Shown in pieces: positions 52,491-60,092 of a DNA stretch of 64,000 bases; the stretch's first letter is position 1; every line of letters starts with the position of its first letter. The translations under genes were made by a program, and so were the position numbers. The notes below the pieces were generated by a model. It did not search any database and had not been told where the DNA came from. It saw nothing but the letters and a program-made list of their open reading frames with translations. The stretch is from positions 770,920-834,919 of the forward strand of contig CAJXKC010000002.1 in NCBI GenBank assembly GCA_913055685.1, read 5' to 3'. The DNA is from an uncultured Flavobacteriales bacterium. GTDB lineage: Bacteria; Bacteroidota; Bacteroidia; Flavobacteriales; Schleiferiaceae.

Positions 52491-53216
52491 TTATGAAATG
52501 ATTTTTAAAAATTCGTTTCGATAAGATTCTTCCTCAAATTTACCCGAGTAATGAACGGTGACGGTACTGCTGCTGCAGTCTTCCACCCCACGGGTAGCCA
52601 CACACATATGTTCGGCATCGATATAAACCGCAACATCCTCGGTTTGAAGCGCCGACTTTAATTCCGCCGCAATTTGCTCGGTTAAACGCTCCTGTACTTG
52701 AGGACGCTTCGAAAAGTAACGGACAATGCGATTTATTTTGCTCAGTCCAATAACCTTTCCGCCAGAAATATATGCTACGTGCGCCCTTCCCAAAATTGGA
52801 ACCAGATGATGCTCGCAATAAGAGTGAACGGTAATATCCTTTTCAACCAACATCTGACCGTAGCGGTACTTATTGTCAAAAAGTTTAGCATCCGGCTTAT
52901 TTTCAGGAATTAAGCCTTGGAAAATCTCGTTCACATACATCTTCGCCACACGACGCGGAGTTCCCTTTAGACTATCGTCTTTTAAGTCCATCCCTAGGAT
53001 GTGTAAAATATCGGCAAACTTTTCTTCAATTAAGTTCACCTTTTCCTCCGGGCTTAAGTCAAAGGCACCCGGCCTTAAAGGGGTATCTAGGTTGGTCATA
53101 CCATGGTCATCGCCCAGGCTTTCGATTTCGCGCCAAAGCTCTTGAGTATCTTTTTCTAGTTCCCTAGGAACCTGACCATTAGCCTTCAAATTCAACGAAG
53201 TTTCTCGGAGTTTCAT
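52491..53216 (-). CDS. folE: GTP cyclohydrolase I
   Basis: Makes dihydroneopterin triphosphate from GTP, entry point for folate and biopterin. 241 residues. The zinc and catalytic residues are visible as H-S-Y-C-E-H-H (in VHSYCEHHLVPILGRAHVAY) and E-H-M-C-V-A-T-R-G-V. The start overlaps the PTPS gene by 38 bases; a shorter start (M40) is possible, but the region between is like other flavobacterial FolE N-termini (D-D-H...T-P-L-R). Coupled translation with the PTPS gene is likely. Here its product may go to tetrahydrobiopterin as well as folate. Confidence 0.95.
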   Translation of the reverse strand: MKLRETSLNLKANGQVPRELEKDTQELWREIESLGDDHGMTNLDTPLRPGAFDLSPEEKVNLIEEKFADILHILGMDLKDDSLKGTPRRVAKMYVNEIFQGLIPENKPDAKLFDNKYRYGQMLVEKDITVHSYCEHHLVPILGRAHVAYISGGKVIGLSKINRIVRYFSKRPQVQERLTEQIAAELKSALQTEDVAVYIDAEHMCVATRGVEDCSSSTVTVHYSGKFEEESYRNEFLKIIS

Positions 53217-53586
53217 AGAGGGTAATCTTTAAATCAAACTTATCATCAATCTCAGGTCTCAACAGTTTAAAGATCACTATAGCAATGTTTTCTGCCGTCG
53301 GATTTAGTTCTTTAAACTCCTCGGTTTGGGTATTCAAATTCTTGTGATCGAAGCGGTCTTCGATCTTATTCTTAATTAAATCTTTTAACCATTTCGTATC
53401 CACCACATAGCCGGTATTAGGATCCACCTCCCCTTTTACACCTACTATCAGTTCATAATTATGGCCGTGGTATTCGGGATTATTACATTTCCCAAACATC
53501 TGGTCGTTCTTTGCCTCATCCCAATTAGGGTTGTGCAGGCGATGTGCCGCATTAAAATGGGCCTTTCGATTTACGGTAACCTTCAC
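53179..53586 (-). CDS. 6-pyruvoyl-tetrahydropterin synthase, eukaryotic-type
   Basis: A 135-residue COG0720 protein. Zinc ligands are His15, His40 and His42. The catalytic Cys34 precedes H-G-H by five residues (C-N-N-P-E-Y-H-G-H), the CX5HGH spacing of mammalian PTPS. Most QueD proteins have CX3HGH. The neighbouring K-G-E-V-D-P-N-T-G and F-D-H-K-N-L-N also resemble the mammalian enzyme. The reaction is probably conversion of dihydroneopterin triphosphate to 6-pyruvoyl-tetrahydropterin, as in biopterin synthesis. A QueD role is less likely from the motif. It overlaps idi (upstream, 4 bases) and folE (downstream, 38 bases). Confidence 0.9.
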   Translation of the reverse strand: MKVTVNRKAHFNAAHRLHNPNWDEAKNDQMFGKCNNPEYHGHNYELIVGVKGEVDPNTGYVVDTKWLKDLIKNKIEDRFDHKNLNTQTEEFKELNPTAENIAIVIFKLLRPEIDDKFDLKITLYETPRNFVEFEG

Positions 53587-54104
53587 AACTTCGACTTTGC
53601 GTATTCTTCAAATTGCTGCCAAATGATTTTAAACCATTCGGTGTAGTGCTTAGGATTGACCTTAATATCTGCAGACAGATCATCTATAGACATCCACTTC
53701 CAATCCATAACCTCTTCAGGGTTAAGTTTTGGCTCACCCGAATAATGACCCACGAATAAATGATCGTATTCGTGCTCGATCATTCCTTTGTCTAATTCTG
53801 CCCGATAGGTAAATTCTAATACTTTTTCAACCTCACAGTCGAATCCCATTTCCTCCATGAGTCGACGATGGGCGGCCTCCTCGGCTGTTTCTCCTTTGCG
53901 GGGATGGGAACAACAGGTATTGGTCCATAGGGTACCAGAATGGTATTTTGAAGCAGCCCTTTGTTGTAACATTAAGTCCCCATTGTCGTTTAAAACGAAA
54001 ACGGAAAATGCGCGGTGTAAAAGGCCTTTGCGGTGGGCTTCCATTTTCTCCATCAGTCCGAGCTCATTGTCCTGAGCGTCGACTAGGATAACTTCTTCTG
54101 CCAT
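53583..54104 (-). CDS. idi: Isopentenyl-diphosphate delta-isomerase, type I
   Basis: Interconverts isopentenyl and dimethylallyl diphosphate. 173 residues in a Nudix-like fold: T-N-T-C-C-S-H-P-R-K-G-E with the catalytic Cys and metal-binding His, E-E-A-A-H-R-R-L-M-E-E-M-G, and E-H-E-Y-D-H with the catalytic Glu. With a mevalonate route (mvaA and a GHMP kinase at 41.7-43.9 kb) this isomerase is required. It sits between crtB and the PTPS gene, so carotenoid precursor supply is part of the same unit. Confidence 0.95.
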   Translation of the reverse strand: MAEEVILVDAQDNELGLMEKMEAHRKGLLHRAFSVFVLNDNGDLMLQQRAASKYHSGTLWTNTCCSHPRKGETAEEAAHRRLMEEMGFDCEVEKVLEFTYRAELDKGMIEHEYDHLFVGHYSGEPKLNPEEVMDWKWMSIDDLSADIKVNPKHYTEWFKIIWQQFEEYAKSKL

Positions 54105-54109
54105 ATTTT

Positions 54110-54949
54110 TTATAAGATATTGAAACTGTGTCGGAGGTATGAACTAAGCAAAAGTCGATACTTATTATGGTTCGGCAAACGAACCCGTTGATTAAGTATC
54201 ATATTGCTTGGCATCCCCTTTATTTTTCGGAATAAGTTGTAGTAGTATACGTAGGCGACATACACCCCAAATCTGGCTTTTTTCGGTAACTGAATAATTC
54301 CTTCATAGCCTGCCTGGAAGTCTTTTTCGATGTCAGCTTCTATTTCGGCTTTCACCTCGTCGTTAAAGACGGTAATATCTACCCCAGGGAAATAAGTTCT
54401 ACCCAATTGATGATAGTCGGCATTTAGATCGCGTAGGAAATTGATCTTTTGAAAAGCAGAACCTAATTTCATTGCATTCCAACGCAAATGCTCATACTTT
54501 TCTTGGTCACCATAACAAAAGACCTTCAAACACATTAGGCCTACTACCTCTGCTGATCCTAAAATGTATTCTTCATATTCGTTAGTGGAGTAGATTTTGG
54601 AGAGATCCAAATCCATTTCCATTGACTTTAAAAAGGTTTCAATTAGGTCGAGGTCAATTTTAAACTCATTAACCGTATGCTGAAAGGAGTTTAAAATAGG
54701 GTTTAGGCTGATGCCATCTTCAATTGCCTTATAGGTTTGCTTTTTAAAATCTTCTAAAAGTTCTGCTTTATTGTAATCATGGAAGGTATCCACAATTTCA
54801 TCAGCAAAACGTACAAAGCCATAAATAGCATAAATATGTTTGTGTAAAGCGCGGTCCAAGAAAAGAATGCCTAATGAAAAAGAGGTACTGTACTTCTTTG
54901 TCACCATAGCACTGGCCCGGTAGGATAATTTGTCAAAAAGTGCTTTCAT
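54110..54949 (-). CDS. crtB: Phytoene synthase
   Basis: Joins two geranylgeranyl diphosphates into phytoene. 279 residues with first Asp-rich motif A-D-E-I-V-D-T (in YGFVRFADEIVDTFHDY), the second D-x-x-x-D in K-I-N-F-L-R-D-L-N-A-D, and R-T-Y-F-P as in bacterial CrtB. Two bases after the crtI stop and five before idi. A squalene synthase is unlikely given the partner crtI. Confidence 0.94.
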   Translation of the reverse strand: MKALFDKLSYRASAMVTKKYSTSFSLGILFLDRALHKHIYAIYGFVRFADEIVDTFHDYNKAELLEDFKKQTYKAIEDGISLNPILNSFQHTVNEFKIDLDLIETFLKSMEMDLDLSKIYSTNEYEEYILGSAEVVGLMCLKVFCYGDQEKYEHLRWNAMKLGSAFQKINFLRDLNADYHQLGRTYFPGVDITVFNDEVKAEIEADIEKDFQAGYEGIIQLPKKARFGVYVAYVYYYNLFRKIKGMPSNMILNQRVRLPNHNKYRLLLSSYLRHSFNIL

Positions 54950-54951
54950 AC

Positions 54952-56427
54952 CTATTTTTTGGTGTCTTTTTCAATTTCGGCCGCTACTACCATTCCTGAG
55001 ATTAGAGATGGTGGTACCCCTGGACCTGGAGTAGTTAACTGCCCAGTGTAATAAAGGTTCGCTAGCTTCTTACTTTTTAGGGCTGGTTTTAAGATTGCAG
55101 TTTGCCTAAGGGTGTTTGCTAAACCATAAGCATTACCCTTGTATGCGTGATAATCATTAATAAAATCACTGTGCGCATAAGAGCGTTTATAAGATACTTC
55201 TGCTCGAACCGAAGCCCCAGTAAGACGCTCCAATCTCTCCATCATAATCTCGTAGTATTTCTCGCGCTCTGCTTCTCTATCCTTTAAATTGGGAGCGGCC
55301 GGCATTAAAAGAAAGAGATTCTCCTTTCCTTCCGGTGCTGCCTTTGGATCTGTTTTACTGGTCGCCGAAGCGTAGAACAATGGTTTAGATGGCCATTGCG
55401 GCTGAGTGTAAATCTCTTTTGCATGCTGATCAAAATCCTCATCGAAAAAGAGCGTATGGTGTAAAATACCTTCTACCGGTTTATCTACACCTAGGTAAAA
55501 CAATAGGCTTGAAGGAGCCATTTCTCGCTTATCCCAGTAATTCTCATCATACTGGCGATACTGCTCTGGCAAAAGATGTTGCTCGAAATGATGGTAATCG
55601 GCTCCTACTACCACATAGTCGGCTTTAAAGTCGCCTTTAGCAGTAACAATATTGGCAATGTTCTTATTATCTACCTCAACCGATCGTACCTCATGATCTA
55701 ATTTGATCTCTACTCCTTTCTCTTCCGCAAGGGAAACCATAGCCTTAACAATTTCGTGCATTCCTCCACGCGGGAACCATGTACCACCTTCGATGTCGGC
55801 ATAATTCATTAAAGAGTAAAGTGCTGGAGTATTACTGGGTGTAGCCCCTAAGAATAGAATTGGAAACTCCATTAGTTGCTGGAGTCGTGGATTTTTAAAA
55901 TGCCCATGCACATACTTGCGCATGCTTTTTAAAAGGTCGAGCTGAATAAGACCTTTGGCAATTCGTAAATCTGCAAACTCTAGCAGAGACCTTCCTGGCT
56001 TATAAACCAAATCATTAATCCCTACCTGATACTTATAAGCGGAATCATCGATAAACTTTCGCAGCTTTTTACCACTACCGGGTTCTATCCGTTCGAAAAG
56101 GGAAATACAAGCATCAGTACCTGCAGGCAAATCTACGTAATCCGACTCCCCAAAATATACACGGTAGCTAGGATCAAGTCGATCCAAGGTGTAGTAGTCA
56201 CTAACCGACTTGCCAAATTTGTTGAAATAAGTCTCAAAGACGTCGGGCATCCAGTACCAACTGGGACCCATGTCGAAGTTAAAACCATTTTCACTGAAAG
56301 TACGCGCCCGACCTCCAGCTTGGTTATTTTTTTCTAAGATGGTTACCTCAAAACCTCGATCAGCGAGGGAGGTAGCAGCAGAGAGTCCGGCGAAGCCAGC
56401 TCCTACTACAATTGCCTTTTTGGCCAT
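54952..56427 (-). CDS. crtI: Phytoene desaturase
   Basis: FAD-dependent introduction of double bases into phytoene, toward lycopene. 491 residues: the dinucleotide fold A-I-V-V-G-A-G-F-A-G-L-S-A-A-T-S-L-A starts at residue 4, followed by E-K-N-N-Q-A-G-G-R-A-R and G-F-N-F-D-M-G-P-S-W-Y-W. The C-terminal Y-Y-T-G-Q-L-T-T-P-G-P-G-V-P-P is the conserved CrtI ending. Eleven bases after the ECF sigma factor gene. End product depends on cyclases elsewhere. Confidence 0.95.
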   Translation of the reverse strand: MAKKAIVVGAGFAGLSAATSLADRGFEVTILEKNNQAGGRARTFSENGFNFDMGPSWYWMPDVFETYFNKFGKSVSDYYTLDRLDPSYRVYFGESDYVDLPAGTDACISLFERIEPGSGKKLRKFIDDSAYKYQVGINDLVYKPGRSLLEFADLRIAKGLIQLDLLKSMRKYVHGHFKNPRLQQLMEFPILFLGATPSNTPALYSLMNYADIEGGTWFPRGGMHEIVKAMVSLAEEKGVEIKLDHEVRSVEVDNKNIANIVTAKGDFKADYVVVGADYHHFEQHLLPEQYRQYDENYWDKREMAPSSLLFYLGVDKPVEGILHHTLFFDEDFDQHAKEIYTQPQWPSKPLFYASATSKTDPKAAPEGKENLFLLMPAAPNLKDREAEREKYYEIMMERLERLTGASVRAEVSYKRSYAHSDFINDYHAYKGNAYGLANTLRQTAILKPALKSKKLANLYYTGQLTTPGPGVPPSLISGMVVAAEIEKDTKK

Positions 56428-56438
56428 GCACTACACTA

Positions 56439-56942
56439 TTAACGGTAGTCCTTAAGTTTATCCATCATCTTGCGTCGCGCTAGGAAAATGCGACTCTTAA
56501 CCGTCCCCAAAGGAATACCAAGAATTTCAGAAATCTCTTCGTATTTATAACCATTATAATACATCATGAAGGTCTCAAGGTAGGTTTTATCTACCGAATT
56601 AATCTGCTGCATGATGTATTTATGATCTACAATGCTATCGGTAGAAACCGACTTTTCACTTTCGCGCATGTTGAGAAAATATTTATTCTCAGTTTCGTCC
56701 ACGAAAGTATTTTGATTTTTACGCTTGCGATACGCATTAATGAAGGTATTCTTCATTATAGTATACAACCAGCCCTTGATATTAGTACCTTCTTGAAACT
56801 TGTCTCGATTCTTGAGTGCTTTGAATAAGGTCTCCTGAATAAGGTCATCACTATCATCGTGACTCTTAGTCAACTTTAATGCAAGTTGACGTAGAAAATC
56901 TTGATGAGTGAGAATCATTGAACTGAATTCTGATTTAGACAT
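56439..56942 (-). CDS. ECF sigma factor of the carotenoid / photorepair operon
   Basis: A 167-residue sigma-70 family protein. Region 2 contains D-D-L-I-Q-E-T-L-F-K-A-L and G-W-L-Y-T-I-M-K-N-T-F-I-N; region 4 has Y-K-Y-E-E-I-S-E-I-L-G-I-P-L-G-T-V-K-S-R-I helix-turn-helix. No anti-sigma factor is adjacent. It is the first gene of the unit sigma-crtI-crtB-idi-PTPS-folE-SDR-flavin protein-photolyase, with a promoter element at 56971-56978. The arrangement of a light-sensing regulator plus ECF factor before crt genes resembles carotenoid control in other bacteria; here its regulator candidate is the MerR/B12 gene just upstream. Confidence 0.92.
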   Translation of the reverse strand: MSKSEFSSMILTHQDFLRQLALKLTKSHDDSDDLIQETLFKALKNRDKFQEGTNIKGWLYTIMKNTFINAYRKRKNQNTFVDETENKYFLNMRESEKSVSTDSIVDHKYIMQQINSVDKTYLETFMMYYNGYKYEEISEILGIPLGTVKSRIFLARRKMMDKLKDYR

Positions 56943-56970
56943 GCTTCCGAGTGTTTAACTAATTTCACTT

Positions 56971-56978
56971 CAAACTTA
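56971..56978 (-). promoter_or_regulatory. Promoter element before the ECF sigma / crt operon
   Basis: Minus-strand TAAGTTTG, an exact TAnnTTTG match, 29 bases before the ATG at 56942, with a CTTG (3 of 4 to the -33 TTTG) about 20 bases further upstream (56999-57002). The 149-base gap also carries several GTTTAA/TTAAAC-like pieces and a perfect palindrome TCAACGTTGA (57061-57070), possible regulator sites. Confidence 0.5.
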
Positions 56979-57091
56979 AACAAAGTGACTCGAATAGCCA
57001 AGGGTTTTGTTTAATGTTTTATCTATTAGATATAAACAAAAACTTTTGAATTAAGTTAAATCAACGTTGAAACACTGATTATCAATGAATT

Positions 57092-57988
57092 TTAATTGAT
57101 AGAAAAAGTTTCCTTAAGCGCCTCTATACTAGGACTTATCTCCACAACATCCGGAGCCTTATCCGCTTTGTAATCGCTAAATTGTATACCCGTTAAGAAA
57201 AAACGGTAATTATCGCTGTTAAACATTTCCCCTATTTTTTCGAAATAAAGGTCTATTTCCTCGAAATGTGGAGTGGTAGTAAAAATACTGATGAACTGAT
57301 CGACTTTAGTACGATCGGAAACTTCCTTTAAGTATTCTATTGGCACCGACTGCCCGAGATAAATAACGCGATGACCGCTTTTTTTCAAGTAGTAATAGAG
57401 ATAAAGTAGTCCTAACTCATGAAGCTCATCAGCAGGTAAGTACAAAACATAGGACTTGGATTCTGCTGATGGTCTGGGTAGCATGGTCTGATCAATAATG
57501 GAAAACAGCTTCTGCTTAACCAGACTACTAATAAAGTGCTCATTACTTACAGTAATTGCACCTGCTTGCCAAAGCAAACCAATCTCCTGAATAAACCTTC
57601 CTAGAATCTTGGTTAAGGTTTCATCCGTACCAAACTGAATCAGGCATTTATTAAAGATATTCTCAAACAAATACTCATCATAGTCTAGCATTGCCAATTT
57701 AAAGGCATTGATTTGACTTTCATAGTTCCCACGATAACGCCCCGCATCAATAACAGCCGCCTTAAGCTCCTCATCATTCAATTCGGATACTTTGCTAATT
57801 CGCATGCCACTTTTTACCAGCACAGCGATATTCAAAATCTTCTTGAGATGCGAATCAACATAGTAACGAATGTTGGTTTCGGTACGATGCGGTTCAATTA
57901 ACTGGTAGCGTTGCTCCCAGGCTCTCAAGGTATGGGCCTTAATCCCAGAAAGCTTTTCTAGGTCTTTAATGGAATATTTAGACTGCAT
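57092..57988 (-). CDS. MerR-family regulator with B12-binding domain, CarH-like
   Basis: Probable light-responsive repressor using adenosylcobalamin. 298 residues. Residues 5-70 are a MerR winged helix (Y-S-I-K-D-L-E-K-L-S-G-I-K-A-H-T-L-R-A-W-E-Q-R-Y). A helical bundle follows, with W140-x9-E150-H151 (LLW...NEHF), exactly the W-x9-E-H pattern CarH uses to position the 5'-deoxyadenosyl group. The Rossmann-like B12 domain has E188-x-H190-x-x-G193 (in DELHELG), the place of the cobalt-ligating His. Length fits CarH, and the protein is next to crt genes and a photolyase. CarA-like forms that bind B12 without light gating are excluded only by experiment. No promoter consensus was found, but an inverted repeat precedes the start. 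Confidence 0.88.
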   Translation of the reverse strand: MQSKYSIKDLEKLSGIKAHTLRAWEQRYQLIEPHRTETNIRYYVDSHLKKILNIAVLVKSGMRISKVSELNDEELKAAVIDAGRYRGNYESQINAFKLAMLDYDEYLFENIFNKCLIQFGTDETLTKILGRFIQEIGLLWQAGAITVSNEHFISSLVKQKLFSIIDQTMLPRPSAESKSYVLYLPADELHELGLLYLYYYLKKSGHRVIYLGQSVPIEYLKEVSDRTKVDQFISIFTTTPHFEEIDLYFEKIGEMFNSDNYRFFLTGIQFSDYKADKAPDVVEISPSIEALKETFSIN

Positions 57989-57995
57989 TAGATTT

Positions 57996-58025
57996 ATCTG
58001 TGATGAACTTTATAATGCCACAGAT
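57996..58025. promoter_or_regulatory. Inverted repeat upstream of the CarH-like gene, candidate operator
   Basis: ATCTGTG (57996-58002) and CACAGAT (58019-58025) form a perfect 7-base inverted repeat with a 16-base spacer, starting 8 bases before the ATG at 57988. A MerR-type dimer could bind here and autoregulate. It lies in the 125-base gap shared with prfC. Not proven; the spacing is longer than for most MerR sites. Confidence 0.4.
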
Positions 58026-58095
58026 TATAATTTGTTCACGGTTTAAGGCATAAAAGTTCCACAAGTATATAGAAAATATTAAAAATGATAATAGC

Positions 58096-58103
58096 TACTT
58101 TTG
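58096..58103 (+). promoter_or_regulatory. Bacteroidota-type -7 element for prfC
   Basis: TACTTTTG, an exact TAnnTTTG match, 10 bases before the ATG of prfC. Confidence 0.55.
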
Positions 58104-58113
58104 CCAGCCAATT

Positions 58114-59697
58114 ATGAGTACAGCAGAAAAAGAGATTCAAAGACGCCGAACTTTCGGCATTATATCCCATCCCGATGCCGGTAAAACAACCCTAACTGAA
58201 AAATTACTTCTTTTTGGAGGAGCCATTCAGGAAGCCGGTGCGGTAAAGAGTAATAAGATTAAAAAAACCGCCACCTCCGATTTTATGGAAATCGAGAGGC
58301 AAAGGGGAATATCGGTTGCGACATCGGTTATGGGCTTCGAATACCAAGGCAAGAAGATTAATATCTTGGATACTCCAGGTCACCAGGACTTTGCGGAAGA
58401 CACCTATCGTACCCTTACGGCGGTAGATAGCGTTATTGTTGTTATTGATGTCGCTAAAGGCGTTGAGGCTCAGACCGAAAAACTGGTGGAGGTTTGTCGT
58501 ATGCGCAATACCCCTATCATTGTATTTATCAATAAACTAGATCGAGAAGGACAAGATGCATTTGATCTACTTGACGAAATTGAGCAGAAGTTAGGACTCA
58601 CTATTTGTCCACTAAGCTGGCCTATCGGCATGGGACAAAGATTTAAAGGAGTATACAATCTCTGGGAAAAGAAAATGCAATTGTACACAGAGGTACAAAA
58701 GCAAAAGATTGCTGAGAGCATTGCCATAGAAGATGTAGAAGATCCTCAAGTTGCCGAATTAGTTGGTGAGGAAGCCGCTGAAACCCTGGTGGAAGAACTA
58801 TCGCTTTTACAGGGAGTATACGATGATTTCAACCATCAATCTTACTTAGAAGGAAATCAATCGCCGGTATTTTTTGGCTCAGCATTAAATAATTTTGGGG
58901 TACAAGAACTTCTTAACTGCTTTGTAGATATTGCCCCCACTCCCCAGAACAAAGACGCTAATGGCCTTTTAGTAAAGCCCGAAGATCCCTATTTCAGCGG
59001 CTTTATCTTTAAAATCCATGCTAATATGGATCCTAAGCACCGTGATCGCTTAGCTTTTGTGAAGATTGTCTCGGGTGTATTCAAGCGAAATACCAATTAC
59101 AAACATTGCCGTTTGGGGAAAAACATGAAGTTTAGCAGTCCTACGGCATTTATGGCATCAAAGAAATCGGTGGTAGAAGAGGCCTATCCAGGCGATATTG
59201 TAGGCCTGCATGACACTGGAAACTTCAGGATTGGTGATAGCCTAAGTGAAGGTCCAGAATTAGAATTTAAAGGAATTCCAAGTTTTAGTCCGGAGCATTT
59301 CCGCTTCATTAATAATGCCGACCCCCTAAAGGCAAAGCAATTAAATAAAGGTATTGATCAATTAATGGACGAAGGTGTTGCCCAGCTCTTTACCCTTGAG
59401 CAGAACAATCGAAAGATTATTGGAACCGTTGGTGCCCTTCAATATGAAGTAATTCAATATCGCTTGGAGCACGAGTATGGTGCCAAGTGCAGCTATGAGA
59501 ATTACCCCGCATATAAAGCTTGTTGGATTGAAACTGAAGATCAGGAACAATTGAAAGAGTTTAGTCGCTTAAAGGCACGCTATCTTGCGCGTGACAAATT
59601 TGACCGCCTCGTTTTCTTAGCCGACTCTTCGTTTAGCCTTAATATGGCTAAAGAAAAATTCGACAATATTAAGTTTCACTTTAAGTCAGAGTTCTAA
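58114..59697 (+). CDS. prfC: Peptide chain release factor 3
   Basis: GTPase that removes RF1/RF2 from ribosomes after termination. 527 residues. G1 is F-G-I-I-S-H-P-D-A-G-K-T-T-L-T (14-28), G2/switch in R-Q-R-G-I-S-V, G3 D-T-P-G-H-Q-D and G4 N-K-L-D-R. The C-terminal half matches RF3 (G-D-I-V-G-L-H-D-T-G-N-F and F-R-F-I-N-N-A-D-P). No link to the neighbouring light operon is evident. The stop overlaps the receiver gene on the other strand (CTAA). Confidence 0.96.
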   Translation: MSTAEKEIQRRRTFGIISHPDAGKTTLTEKLLLFGGAIQEAGAVKSNKIKKTATSDFMEIERQRGISVATSVMGFEYQGKKINILDTPGHQDFAEDTYRTLTAVDSVIVVIDVAKGVEAQTEKLVEVCRMRNTPIIVFINKLDREGQDAFDLLDEIEQKLGLTICPLSWPIGMGQRFKGVYNLWEKKMQLYTEVQKQKIAESIAIEDVEDPQVAELVGEEAAETLVEELSLLQGVYDDFNHQSYLEGNQSPVFFGSALNNFGVQELLNCFVDIAPTPQNKDANGLLVKPEDPYFSGFIFKIHANMDPKHRDRLAFVKIVSGVFKRNTNYKHCRLGKNMKFSSPTAFMASKKSVVEEAYPGDIVGLHDTGNFRIGDSLSEGPELEFKGIPSFSPEHFRFINNADPLKAKQLNKGIDQLMDEGVAQLFTLEQNNRKIIGTVGALQYEVIQYRLEHEYGAKCSYENYPAYKACWIETEDQEQLKEFSRLKARYLARDKFDRLVFLADSSFSLNMAKEKFDNIKFHFKSEF

Positions 59698-60092
59698 GCT
59701 AGATAACCGATAAGTATTTCCGGAATTAAAGGCTTGCGGAGAAGTCTTATAATATGGGTGTTTTCTCTCGCGCGTTTTAGGTCACGATCATCTTCTGTAG
59801 AGGACACCATAAAAAGCTTAGGGGCTTTTTCGGTTTTTGAAACCCACAGATTATAATGGCGTAAGAATTCGAAACCATCCATTTCTGGCATCATCAGGTC
59901 GAGGAGAATTAAATCGGGCATCGGATGTGTGCCTAACAGGCAATCTTGCAAATAATCCAAGGCTTCCTTGCCTCCGCCAATTTCAGTAATATTCTGCGCT
60001 ACTCTATGATGAGCCAGCAATCGCTGATTCACAAAACGATCGACAGGATTATCGTCGATCAATAAACAATTTGCGAAAATAAAGTCACTCAT
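59694..60092 (-). CDS. Single-domain response regulator
   Basis: A 132-residue receiver domain with no output domain. L-L-I-D-D-N-P-V-D-R (about 11-20) gives the acidic pocket, L-I-L-L-D-L-M-M-P-E-M-D-G-F-E-F the phosphorylation Asp, and the later T and K positions (V-S-S-T-E-D-D, R-K-P-L) are normal. It overlaps the receiver-kinase gene by eight bases and ends the signalling operon. Probably a phosphate relay or output that acts by protein contact. Confidence 0.92.
   Translation of the reverse strand: MSDFIFANCLLIDDNPVDRFVNQRLLAHHRVAQNITEIGGGKEALDYLQDCLLGTHPMPDLILLDLMMPEMDGFEFLRHYNLWVSKTEKAPKLFMVSSTEDDRDLKRARENTHIIRLLRKPLIPEILIGYLA

Noticed and set aside
57989..58113. Possible cobalamin riboswitch before the CarH-like gene
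   Set aside because: The space is only 125 bases and is shared with prfC; no B12-box sequence was seen. Regulation by the protein itself is more likely.
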